Shown here piece by piece: positions 1 to 5,705 of a DNA stretch of 5,776 nt (position 1 is its first letter; each line of letters starts with the position of its first letter). The notes beneath the pieces were generated by a model. It saw only the letters and a list, made by a program, of their open reading frames with translations, had not been told where the DNA came from and searched no databases. Source of the stretch: an uncultured Bacillota bacterium (GTDB taxonomy: Bacteria; Bacillota_I; Bacilli_A; RFN20; CAG-449); contig CAJKZK010000106.1 in assembly GCA_905204225.1 (NCBI GenBank), forward strand, positions 1 through 5,776, read 5' to 3'. A program made the position numbers and the translations under genes.

Positions 1-500
1 TATTAAAATATAATTTTAAAGTAGATGTAGTTGAAGAATTAAAATATGATAATTTAAAAATTGGGACATCATATATTATTAAATTATTAAAAGAAGGTAA
101 TATGATTTTGGCTAATAAATTACTAGGTTATCCATATCAAATAAGTGGAGTGGTAAATAATGGTTTTCATTTTGGAAAAAATCATAATTATCCAACCGCT
201 AATATTGATTTTGATGATTATGTTGTACCAAAATATGGTGTTTATGCATGTAAAGTTTTGCTTGATAATAAAGAATATAAAGCAATATGTAATGTTGGTG
301 TTCATCCAACAATTAATGAATTAAATAAACCTATTTTGGAAGTAAATTTATTTAATTTTAATGGAAATCTATATAATAAAAAAATTTCTATTCAATTAAT
401 TGATTTTATTAGAGAAGAAAAAAAGTTCACTTCTACAAGTGAACTTTATAAACAAATTAATTTAGATTTTCAAACTTGTTTAGATATATTAAATCATTAA
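1..500 (+). CDS. ribF: Bifunctional riboflavin kinase / FAD synthetase, C-terminal part (5' end outside window)
   Basis: RibF phosphorylates riboflavin to FMN (C-terminal kinase domain) and adenylates FMN to FAD (N-terminal domain) in the cytoplasm. Reading from base 3, 165 codons are open to TAA at 498-500. The first 33 codons lie before the ATG at 102 and still align with the end of the FAD synthetase domain (VVEELKYDNLKI, then LLKEGN and ANKLLGYPY), so that ATG is internal and the gene is 5'-partial. In the 165-residue fragment the kinase domain spans about 42-160. It has the Mg-ATP motif PTAN at 64-67, NVGVHPT, the LEVNLFNFNG strand whose Glu113 is the expected catalytic base, and IREEKKF near the end. 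All kinase landmarks are present. The SSTRIR-like motif that normally closes the synthetase domain reads GTSYII (residues 21-26), lacking both arginines, so FAD synthetase activity is uncertain. It converges on typA with a 4-base overlap. Confidence 0.93.
   Translation, partial: LKYNFKVDVVEELKYDNLKIGTSYIIKLLKEGNMILANKLLGYPYQISGVVNNGFHFGKNHNYPTANIDFDDYVVPKYGVYACKVLLDNKEYKAICNVGVHPTINELNKPILEVNLFNFNGNLYNKKISIQLIDFIREEKKFTSTSELYKQINLDFQTCLDILNH
418..447 (-). terminator. Intrinsic terminator of typA, embedded in ribF coding sequence
   Basis: Bases 422-432 and 437-447 form a perfect 11-bp inverted repeat around the 4-base loop 433-436. Seven A residues at 418-424 become a T tract on the minus strand directly after the stem, the classical Rho-independent arrangement for leftward transcription. 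It lies 50 bases past the typA stop. On the plus strand the stem is followed by TATAAACAAATT, with no proper T run, so it should act mainly on typA. The same bases encode the conserved KKFTSTSEL stretch of RibF. Confidence 0.82.
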
Positions 501-2326
501 TTATCTGTTTGTTTGGCAACTTTTGCTTCGTATTTCTTTCTTTCAGCATAATTTAGAATCTTTTTTCTCATACGATATGTTGTAGGAGTAATTTCTAATA
601 ATTCATCAGAATTAATATAATCTAAGCATTCTTCCATTGACATTTTTCTTGGTGATTTTAATACAACTGTAAAATCTTTTGAAGCAGAACGCATATTAGT
701 CTTTTCTTTTTCTTTAACAACTGTAACTCCTAAATCGGAATTATATTTATTTTCTCCGACAATCATACCTTCATAAATTTGAGCACCTGGAGCAATAAAC
801 ATTGTTCCTCTTTCTTCAACATGTTGAATTGCATAAGGTGTTGCTTGACCTGAATCAACTGCTACTAAGACTCCAATTGTTCTTTCTCCAACATTCATTT
901 TTAATAAAGGTCTATATTCTTTAAATGTATGATTAATAATTCCATATCCTTTTGTCATAGTTAAAAAATTACTTACAAAACCAAGTAATCCTCTTGATGG
1001 AACAACATAATTAACTCTAACTTGATTATCGTTATAGACCATGTGAACTAATTCGCCACCTCTTGAGGCTAAAGAATCAATAACAGAACCTAAATATTCT
1101 TCTGGAACATCAATTTGAACATCTTCAAATGGTTCACATTTAACGCCATCAATTTCTTTAACAATAACTTGAGGTTTAGAAACTTGTAATTCAAAACCTT
1201 CACGTCTCATATTTTCAATTAAAATTGATAAATGTAATTCACCACGACCAGAAACAATAAAGTTTTCTGTATTTACAATTCTTTCAACTTTTAAAGAAAC
1301 ATCTCTTTGTACTTCTTTAAATAATCTTTCTTCAATTTTTGAACAAGTTAATAATTTACCATCTTGTCCTGCAAAAGGGGAAGTATTAACACCAAATGTC
1401 ATTTGTAATGTAGGTGGATCAATTCTTAATAATGGTAATGGTTCGACTTTATTTAATTCACATACTGTTTCACCAACAGAAATATCACTTATACCTGCTA
1501 TAGCAACAATGTCACCAGCTTGAGCTTCTTTAATTTCGATTCTATTTAAACCAAAATAACCAAATAATTTTTGTATTCTAAAGTTTTTAACAGATCCATC
1601 TAATCTTGATAAAGAGATTGTTTCACCTTCATGGATTTTACCTCTTTTAACTAATCCAACACCAATTCTACCAACGAAATCTGAATAATCTAATAAAGCA
1701 GGTTGAAATTGAAGAGGAGCATCAACTTCAACATTAGGAGCAGGAATTTCACTAATAATAGTTTCAAAAATAGGATCCATTCCTGGTTTTTGATCTTCAA
1801 TCTCAGGTGAATATGATGATGTTCCTTTTAATGCTGAACAATAAACTGTTTTAAATTCTAATAAATCATCAGGAGCACCTAATTCAATAAATAAATCAAG
1901 GACTTCATCAACAACTCTTTTTGGATCAGCATTTGGTCTATCAACTTTGTTTACAACAACAATTGGTTTTACATGAGCTTCAAGAGCTTTCTTTAAAACA
2001 AATCTTGTTTGTGGCATTGTTCCTTCAAAAGCATCTACTACTAAAACTACTCCATCAACCATATTCATAATTCTTTCAACTTCACCACCAAAGTCAGCAT
2101 GACCTGGAGTATCAAGAATATTAATACGATAATCTTTATAATCAAGAGCAGTAGTTTTTGCTAAGATTGTAATACCTCTTTCTCTTTCAATATCATTAGA
2201 GTCCATAGCTCTATCTTGTACTTTTTCATTGTCCCTAAAAGTATGGGAATTTACTAATAATTGATTAACTAGTGTTGTTTTACCATGATCAACATGGGCA
2301 ATAATTGCAACGTTTCTTATATTCAT
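497..2326 (-). CDS. typA: Translational GTPase TypA/BipA
   Basis: TypA (BipA) is a ribosome-binding GTPase of the EF-G/LepA superfamily, needed for 50S maturation at low temperature and for stress adaptation; it acts in the cytoplasm. The 609-residue product has the usual family length. GTPase motifs are intact: G1 AHVDHGKT at 10-17, G2 RGITI at 50-54, G3 DTPGH at 72-76, G4 NKVD at 126-129 and G5 SALKG at 164-168. Domain II (about 200-295), an EF-G domain III-like part (about 300-380), a domain V-like part (about 390-475) and the BipA-specific C-terminal domain (about 480-609, with TNMRSASKDF and PRKMSMEECLDYI) follow in order. The start is fixed by a GGAGG site 7 bases upstream. It ends in TAA at 499-497, overlapping the ribF stop by 4 bases. 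It appears monocistronic, with its own promoter upstream and a terminator inside ribF. Nothing in the protein looks degenerate. Confidence 0.97.
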   Translation of the reverse strand: MNIRNVAIIAHVDHGKTTLVNQLLVNSHTFRDNEKVQDRAMDSNDIERERGITILAKTTALDYKDYRINILDTPGHADFGGEVERIMNMVDGVVLVVDAFEGTMPQTRFVLKKALEAHVKPIVVVNKVDRPNADPKRVVDEVLDLFIELGAPDDLLEFKTVYCSALKGTSSYSPEIEDQKPGMDPIFETIISEIPAPNVEVDAPLQFQPALLDYSDFVGRIGVGLVKRGKIHEGETISLSRLDGSVKNFRIQKLFGYFGLNRIEIKEAQAGDIVAIAGISDISVGETVCELNKVEPLPLLRIDPPTLQMTFGVNTSPFAGQDGKLLTCSKIEERLFKEVQRDVSLKVERIVNTENFIVSGRGELHLSILIENMRREGFELQVSKPQVIVKEIDGVKCEPFEDVQIDVPEEYLGSVIDSLASRGGELVHMVYNDNQVRVNYVVPSRGLLGFVSNFLTMTKGYGIINHTFKEYRPLLKMNVGERTIGVLVAVDSGQATPYAIQHVEERGTMFIAPGAQIYEGMIVGENKYNSDLGVTVVKEKEKTNMRSASKDFTVVLKSPRKMSMEECLDYINSDELLEITPTTYRMRKKILNYAERKKYEAKVAKQTDN

Positions 2327-2332
2327 AGAATT

Positions 2333-2341
2333 ACCTCCGCC
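2333..2341 (-). promoter_or_regulatory. Ribosome binding site of typA
   Basis: The minus strand reads GGCGGAGGT (2341 to 2333), followed after the GGAGG core by 7 bases (TAATTCT) and ATG at 2326. This is a near-ideal Shine-Dalgarno site and fixes the typA start. Confidence 0.85.
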
Positions 2342-2396
2342 TTAAAGATTATAATTCAATAAAAAAAATCTTTAAACAAAAATTTGCTTAAAGATT
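2341..2396. repeat. Ten-base repeat CTTAAAGATT flanking its own inverse copy
   Basis: CTTAAAGATT occurs at 2341-2350 and again at 2387-2396, and the inverse AATCTTTAA lies between them at 2367-2375. The middle arm can therefore pair with either flanking copy. In minus-strand RNA, pairing with the upstream copy makes the rnj terminator. Pairing with the downstream copy (9 bp plus a G-U pair, 16-base loop) makes an alternative hairpin ending right at the typA ribosome binding site. The repeats are visible in the sequence; any regulatory role is inference. Confidence 0.6.
2348..2376 (-). promoter_or_regulatory. Candidate sigma-A promoter of typA
   Basis: On the minus strand a perfect TATAAT lies at 2353-2348, and 17 bases upstream TTTAAA (2376-2371) matches four of six positions of TTGACA. 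The predicted start near 2341 gives a leader of about 15 bases carrying the ribosome binding site. The -35 box lies inside the downstream arm of the rnj terminator hairpin, so terminator and promoter are nested. AT-rich DNA gives many chance -10 matches; the spacing and position make this one credible. Confidence 0.6.
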
Positions 2397-2397
2397 T
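2361..2397 (-). terminator. Intrinsic terminator of the RNase J gene
   Basis: Bases 2366-2375 and 2388-2397 form a perfect 10-bp inverted repeat. Inside it, past an A/C mismatch, three more pairs (2377-2379 with 2384-2386) close an AAAT loop. Eight A residues at 2361-2368 supply a T tract on the minus strand immediately after the stem. The element sits about 30 bases past the rnj stop codon, as expected for its transcription terminator. The stem is AT-rich and therefore not very stable. Confidence 0.8.
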
Positions 2398-2414
2398 AAT
2401 TTATTTAATAAATT
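2398..2414. repeat. AT-only palindrome next to the rnj terminator
   Basis: AATTTATT at 2398-2405 and AATAAATT at 2407-2414 are perfect inverse copies around a single T. It directly abuts the rnj terminator stem. With only A and T in such an AT-rich background it may be chance, and as an RNA hairpin it would be weak. Confidence 0.3.
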
Positions 2415-2427
2415 AGCATTAAAATAA

Positions 2428-4113
2428 CTAAATTTCATCAACATCAATGATGTTTGGAATAACAATTGGTTGTTTTTTTGTTTCTTTACGGATGTATTTA
2501 CTTATACGATCAGCAATTCTATTAATGAATTCTTCTTTTTTATCTTGATAATAATTAGATATATATGTATGTAATGCATCATCAAACATAGAATTGATTT
2601 GTTTAACTATTTTTTCTGAATCTTTTAAGAAAACAAAACCTCTCATTTGAACATCTTGTGAAGCTAGAATTTTTTTGTTTTTTGAAGATACTACACCTCC
2701 TAAAATAACAATACCATCTGTTGCCATAGATATTCTTTCTTGGATGACTGAATCTACTACATTACCTACACCAATACCATCAACTAAAACATCACCATTT
2801 TCAATCGTGTTTTTGAAATCAGGTTTAGCTATACCATCTTCGATGTTTAAAATCATACCATTATCAAATATAAAAATATTATTATGGTTATATCCCATGT
2901 TTAATGATAAAGCAATTTTGGCATTAGCCATTAATTGACGGAAATCACCTTTTATTGGTAAATAATATTTAGGTGCAAGCATAGTTAATAACATTTTTAA
3001 GTCTTCTTCATGTGCATGCATTGAACAAATATCTTTTCTTGTTAAATTTACGACATGTGCACCTGTTTTATATGCATCATCAACTGCTTCAATTGAAATA
3101 GTTTCTGTGCCAGGAACAGATGGAGAAGCAACAATAAATGTATCATTCTCTGAGAATGTTATATTATTTATTAATGAACCTGTTGATAGGGCAATAATAT
3201 TTTCAAAAATATGTTCACCAGTTCCATTAATAATAATTAATGTATCTTGTTCTATGATCCTATTTAAATCATTTATTGTAGCTTTATTAGCTTGAGGAAT
3301 AGTGAATAATTGAGATATTATCTTTTCAGAAAATAATTCATTAACTTCATTGTTTAAGAAAATAATTTTTTTATTTGTTTTAATTCCTAAATCAATTACT
3401 TCTTGTAAATTAAATAAGTTTTGAGAATAAATAGATATAAAAATTCTTCCTTTAGCTTCTGAAAATAGTCTTTGAATATGTTGAGTAATTCTATGATTAG
3501 GAGAAGCATGACCACTTTTTTCTGCATCACATGATTCAGTAATTAGTAACAATATTTTCTTTTTTAAAGGTAATGATGTTAATAAAGTAAAATCCATTCT
3601 ATTTAATTCACTAGCGCCAAAATCTATTATGAAATCAGATGTATATACTATATATCCATCACTTGTATCAATTGCTACTGATAAATTACCTGGAACTGAA
3701 TGAGTCATCTTAAAAAAGATAAATTCTCTACCATCAATAATTGTAGAACCACTGCTTACGATATGGAAATCATAATCAATTGGTTTCAAACCATATAAAA
3801 TAGTTTTATTTTTAATTAATTCAGCTGTAATAGAAGAACAATATATAGGTGCAGGAACTTTTCTATAAATATATGGTAATGCACCCATTTGATCATCGTG
3901 AGCATGAGAAATAATATATCCTTTAACTCTTGAAGCATTTTCTTTTAAATAATTATAATTTGGTATAATACAATCAACTCCAGGAACCCTTTTATCTGGA
4001 AATTTAATACCAGCATCGAAAACATAAATATCATTATTTATTTCAATAATTGACATATTTTTACCATTTTCATCGAGACCACCTAATGAAAAAAACTTTA
4101 TTTTATCTGACAT
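2428..4113 (-). CDS. rnj: RNase J family ribonuclease (beta-CASP), degenerate J2-like paralogue
   Basis: RNase J enzymes are 5'-3' exo- and endoribonucleases of mRNA decay and rRNA processing in Gram-positive bacteria. The 561-residue product, near the family norm of about 555, has a metallo-beta-lactamase fold (about 1-205, GGLDENGKN at 11-19), a beta-CASP insert (about 206-345), the returning lactamase part, and the C-terminal domain with DVLVDGIGVGNV and MRGFVFLKDSE. The metal motif HxHxDH reads HAHDDQ (70-75), with Gln for the last His. SGHA reads SMHA (His366 kept) and the following HGE reads KGD (Lys388). His138 and Asp160 remain. By alignment with B. subtilis J1, H79 and H390 of the second metal site are lost, so catalysis is doubtful; it may be a structural partner of another RNase J, as proposed for J2. 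The frame is open to an ATG at 4158, but the start at 4113 is chosen for its AAAGGAG site 7 bases upstream, because GKN-type N-termini begin here, and because the promoter starts RNA near 4137. It ends in TAG. Confidence 0.9.
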   Translation of the reverse strand: MSDKIKFFSLGGLDENGKNMSIIEINNDIYVFDAGIKFPDKRVPGVDCIIPNYNYLKENASRVKGYIISHAHDDQMGALPYIYRKVPAPIYCSSITAELIKNKTILYGLKPIDYDFHIVSSGSTIIDGREFIFFKMTHSVPGNLSVAIDTSDGYIVYTSDFIIDFGASELNRMDFTLLTSLPLKKKILLLITESCDAEKSGHASPNHRITQHIQRLFSEAKGRIFISIYSQNLFNLQEVIDLGIKTNKKIIFLNNEVNELFSEKIISQLFTIPQANKATINDLNRIIEQDTLIIINGTGEHIFENIIALSTGSLINNITFSENDTFIVASPSVPGTETISIEAVDDAYKTGAHVVNLTRKDICSMHAHEEDLKMLLTMLAPKYYLPIKGDFRQLMANAKIALSLNMGYNHNNIFIFDNGMILNIEDGIAKPDFKNTIENGDVLVDGIGVGNVVDSVIQERISMATDGIVILGGVVSSKNKKILASQDVQMRGFVFLKDSEKIVKQINSMFDDALHTYISNYYQDKKEEFINRIADRISKYIRKETKKQPIVIPNIIDVDEI

Positions 4114-4120
4114 TATAAAA

Positions 4121-4127
4121 CTCCTTT
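4121..4127 (-). promoter_or_regulatory. Ribosome binding site that decides the rnj start
   Basis: The minus strand reads AAAGGAG at 4127-4121, 7 bases before the ATG at 4113. No comparable site precedes the in-frame ATG at 4158, so the 15 extra residues (beginning MFGYTIYEK) of the longer frame are unlikely to be translated. Confidence 0.85.
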
Positions 4128-4143
4128 GAATTTTTTCATATAT

Positions 4144-4172
4144 AGTATAACCAAACAAAATAATTTAATCAA
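4144..4172 (-). promoter_or_regulatory. Sigma-A promoter of the RNase J gene
   Basis: On the minus strand TTGATT (4172-4167) is followed after exactly 17 bases by TATACT (4149-4144), matching four and five of six consensus positions. A transcript from near 4137 would have a leader of about 24 bases with the AAAGGAG site. This supports the start codon at 4113, since the alternative ATG at 4158 would lie upstream of the transcript. Confidence 0.65.
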
Positions 4173-4183
4173 TTAGCAAATAT

Positions 4184-4199
4184 AATTTTTCTAAAAATT
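4184..4199. repeat. Palindrome between the divergent rnj and LysM-GH18 genes
   Basis: AATTTTT at 4184-4190 and AAAAATT at 4193-4199 are perfect inverse copies around CT. The site lies just upstream of the rnj -35 box and upstream of the ribosome binding site of the divergent gene, where an operator could act on both. It is AT-only except for one base, so a chance origin is quite possible. I found no convincing promoter pair for the rightward gene in 4173-4251; a lone TATAAT at 4205-4210 lacks a matching -35. Confidence 0.3.
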
Positions 4200-4251
4200 G
4201 TTAATATAATGTTATTCATCACAATTTTTATGATTATGAATATATTATTGT

Positions 4252-4257
4252 GGAGGA
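4252..4257 (+). promoter_or_regulatory. Ribosome binding site of the LysM-GH18 gene
   Basis: GGAGGA lies at 4252-4257. Seven bases separate its GGAGG core from the ATG at 4264. This strong site fixes the start and shows that the protein begins directly with its LysM domain, without a signal peptide. Confidence 0.85.
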
Positions 4258-4263
4258 ATAAAT

Positions 4264-5394
4264 ATGTTTTTTCACTTTGTACATCAAGGAGATTACATTT
4301 ATAAATTAAGTAAAATTTATAATGTTAATGAAAATAAAATTATTAATGATAATTCTTTAATTGAACCTGCAAAACTGGTAATAAATCAATGTCTATTAAT
4401 CGATAATGGAAAACAAAATAATAATAAAGAAGAAAAGATTTTTAATGGGTATTGTTATGAATATTCTAACGTAGAGAATGTAAAAAAAACTTTACCATAT
4501 TTAACTTTTTTATCAATTTTTTGTTATAAAGTAAAAGAAGATGGTTCTTTAGATTTAATTAATGACAATAAATGGATTGATTTAGCGTATAAAAATAATG
4601 TTAAACCAATTATGGTCATTACTAACGCTAAAAATAAAGGAGGATTTTCTCCATCTCTAGCACATGAAATAATTTCTAATAACCAAAATATCAATAATTT
4701 ATTTATTAATATTGATAAAATATTAAAAGAAAAAAGATATTATGGATTAAATATTGATTTTGAATATGTTAAACAAGAAGATAAAGATTTATTTATTGCA
4801 TTTGTTAAAAAAGCAAATCAATTTTTTAAAGAAAAAGGATATTATTTATCAATATCTTTAGCACCTAAAAATAGTGATAATCAAAAAGGATTATTATATA
4901 CTGCTCATGATTATGAATCATTAAGTAAATATGTTGACCATGTTATATTAATGACTTATGAATGGGGATATACATTTGGACCTAGTATGCCTGTATCACC
5001 ATATAATTTAGTTAAAGAAGTCCTTGAATATGCGAAAAGTAAAATGGATAATAAAAAAATAATCATGGGAATACCTAATTATGGTTATGATTTTATTATT
5101 CCATATAAAGAAAAACAAAAAGCTAATAGCATTACTAATCCTAAAGCGATTCCTCTAGCGTATAATAATCATGTTGAAATAAAAAGATATAAAGAAGCTA
5201 GAACACCATATTTTAATTATATTAAAGATAATATTAAACATGAAGTTCAATTTGATGATCCAAGCTCAATCGAAGATAAATTATCATTAATTGATGATTT
5301 AAATATAGCTGGTGGATCAATTTGGACAATTTCTAATTATACAGCTTATTATTATTTATTAATTAATAATGGTTTTAAAATTAAAAAATATTAG
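4264..5394 (+). CDS. LysM domain plus glycoside hydrolase 18, YaaH/SleL-type spore cortex-lytic enzyme
   Basis: Enzymes of this family are N-acetylglucosaminidases that cut cortex peptidoglycan fragments during spore germination; the LysM domain binds peptidoglycan and helps lodge the protein in the spore coat. The 376-residue product has one LysM (about 4-46: HFVHQGDYIYKLSKIYNV to NQCLLI), an Asn/Lys/Glu-rich linker (47-58) and a GH18 barrel (about 59-370). The catalytic motif reads YGLNIDFEYV (160-169): Glu167, the expected proton donor, and Asp165 are present, while the first Asp of the general GH18 DxxDxDxE motif is Tyr, as far as I recall a common change in this subfamily. MTYEWGYTFGP (230-240), MGIPNYGYDF (268-277) and HEVQFDDPSSIEDK (326-339) match YaaH proteins closely. 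There is no signal peptide, which fits delivery from the mother cell; Bacillus SleL usually has two LysM copies, this has one. It ends in TAG, 40 bases before the tRNA and without its own terminator. A vegetative autolysin role is possible but would need an export route. Confidence 0.88.
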   Translation: MFFHFVHQGDYIYKLSKIYNVNENKIINDNSLIEPAKLVINQCLLIDNGKQNNNKEEKIFNGYCYEYSNVENVKKTLPYLTFLSIFCYKVKEDGSLDLINDNKWIDLAYKNNVKPIMVITNAKNKGGFSPSLAHEIISNNQNINNLFINIDKILKEKRYYGLNIDFEYVKQEDKDLFIAFVKKANQFFKEKGYYLSISLAPKNSDNQKGLLYTAHDYESLSKYVDHVILMTYEWGYTFGPSMPVSPYNLVKEVLEYAKSKMDNKKIIMGIPNYGYDFIIPYKEKQKANSITNPKAIPLAYNNHVEIKRYKEARTPYFNYIKDNIKHEVQFDDPSSIEDKLSLIDDLNIAGGSIWTISNYTAYYYLLINNGFKIKKY

Positions 5395-5396
5395 TG

Positions 5397-5425
5397 TTTT
5401 AATTAAAAAAATAATGTTATATAAT
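5397..5425 (+). promoter_or_regulatory. Candidate promoter of tRNA-Thr
   Basis: A perfect TATAAT lies at 5420-5425, with TTTTAA (three of six matches) 17 bases upstream at 5397-5402. Transcription would begin only about 2-4 bases before the mature tRNA 5' end at 5435, giving a very short leader. Read-through from the GH18 gene is an additional possibility, as no terminator separates them. Confidence 0.45.
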
Positions 5426-5434
5426 ATTAGGTGC

Positions 5435-5510
5435 GCTGGCTTAGCTCAGTTGGTAGAGCTACTGAATCGTAATCAGTGGGTCGTGGGTTCAAATCCTATA
5501 GCCAGCACCA
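5435..5510 (+). tRNA. tRNA-Thr, anticodon CGT (reads ACG)
   Basis: A complete 76-base cloverleaf. The acceptor stem is GCTGGCT (5435-5441) with AGCCAGC (5500-5506), followed by T8-A9 equivalents at 5442-5443. The D arm is GCTC/GAGC (5444-5447, 5456-5459) with loop AGTTGGTA. The anticodon stem is ACTGA/TCAGT (5461-5465, 5473-5477) around loop ATCGTAA with anticodon CGT at 5468-5470. The variable loop has 5 bases. The T arm is GTGGG/CCTAT with loop TTCAAAT and two G-U pairs. Discriminator A is at 5507 and CCA is encoded at 5508-5510. First pairs G1-C72 and C2-G71 agree with known threonine identity elements. ACG is a rare codon here: I found none in frame in the adjacent GH18 gene and at least one in rnj (Thr436). 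Confidence 0.96.
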
Positions 5511-5526
5511 TAATAATAAAATAATT

Positions 5527-5567
5527 GGTTTGATACAGTAGAAATGCTTATTCAAACCTTTTTGTTT
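5527..5567 (+). terminator. Intrinsic terminator after tRNA-Thr
   Basis: GGTTTGA (5527-5533) pairs with TCAAACC (5552-5558). The stem continues through two single-base bulges (C5536, T5551) as TA/TA (5534-5535, 5549-5550) and AGTA/TGCT (5537-5540, 5545-5548), capped by a GAAA tetraloop (5541-5544). Thirteen pairs in all are followed at once by TTTTTGTTT (5559-5567). It should end transcripts of the tRNA and of the LysM-GH18 gene. The opposite strand after the stem reads AATTATTTTATTATTA, so weak termination of leftward transcripts is also possible. Confidence 0.85.
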
Positions 5568-5595
5568 GCTTAAATTTGTAACTCAAATCCAAGCA
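5567..5595 (+). other. Second imperfect hairpin just past the terminator
   Basis: TGCTT (5567-5571) pairs with AAGCA (5591-5595) and ATTTG (5574-5578) with CAAAT (5584-5588), around the loop TAACT and separated by a 2x2 internal loop. It begins at the last T of the terminator tract. No T run follows, so it is not a terminator. Function unknown; it may be chance. Confidence 0.3.
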
Positions 5596-5626
5596 TAAAG
5601 AAATTGAAAGTGGATTTTAGATATTA

Positions 5627-5658
5627 GTTAGTGAGTGAATTGATAAAATTTCATTAAC
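5627..5658. other. Third imperfect hairpin in the gene-free tail
   Basis: GTTAGTGA (5627-5634) pairs with TCATTAAC (5651-5658), including one G-U pair. After a GTG bulge, AATT (5638-5641) pairs with AATT (5647-5650) around GATAA. No coding frame covers it. It is compatible with a structured RNA on either strand but is weak and may be chance. Confidence 0.25.
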
Positions 5659-5705
5659 ACAATAAACTTTTATAATAATAAAACAATATTAACTTAATTA
5701 ATAAT

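Noticed and set aside
123..305. Minus-strand open frame of 60 codons inside ribF
   Set aside because: It is antisense to well-conserved RibF sequence, has no ribosome binding site, and its product is Ile-rich low-complexity sequence typical of reversed AT-rich code.
2675..2938. Plus-strand open frame of 87 codons inside rnj
   Set aside because: It is antisense to the conserved C-terminal region of the RNase J gene, has no ribosome binding site and resembles no protein I know.
3107..3295. Plus-strand open frame of 62 codons inside rnj
   Set aside because: It is a shadow of the beta-CASP coding sequence on the other strand, without a translation signal.
4203..4250. Sporulation sigma-E/K or sigma-A promoter for the LysM-GH18 gene
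   Set aside because: TATAAT at 4205 has no -35 partner, and CATCACAAT near 4217 only loosely resembles a sigma-E -10 with no correctly spaced upstream box.
5585..5617. Inverted repeat AAATCCA / TGGATTT
   Set aside because: The 7-bp stem has a 19-base loop and no T tract, and it competes with the better hairpin at 5567-5595; probably chance.
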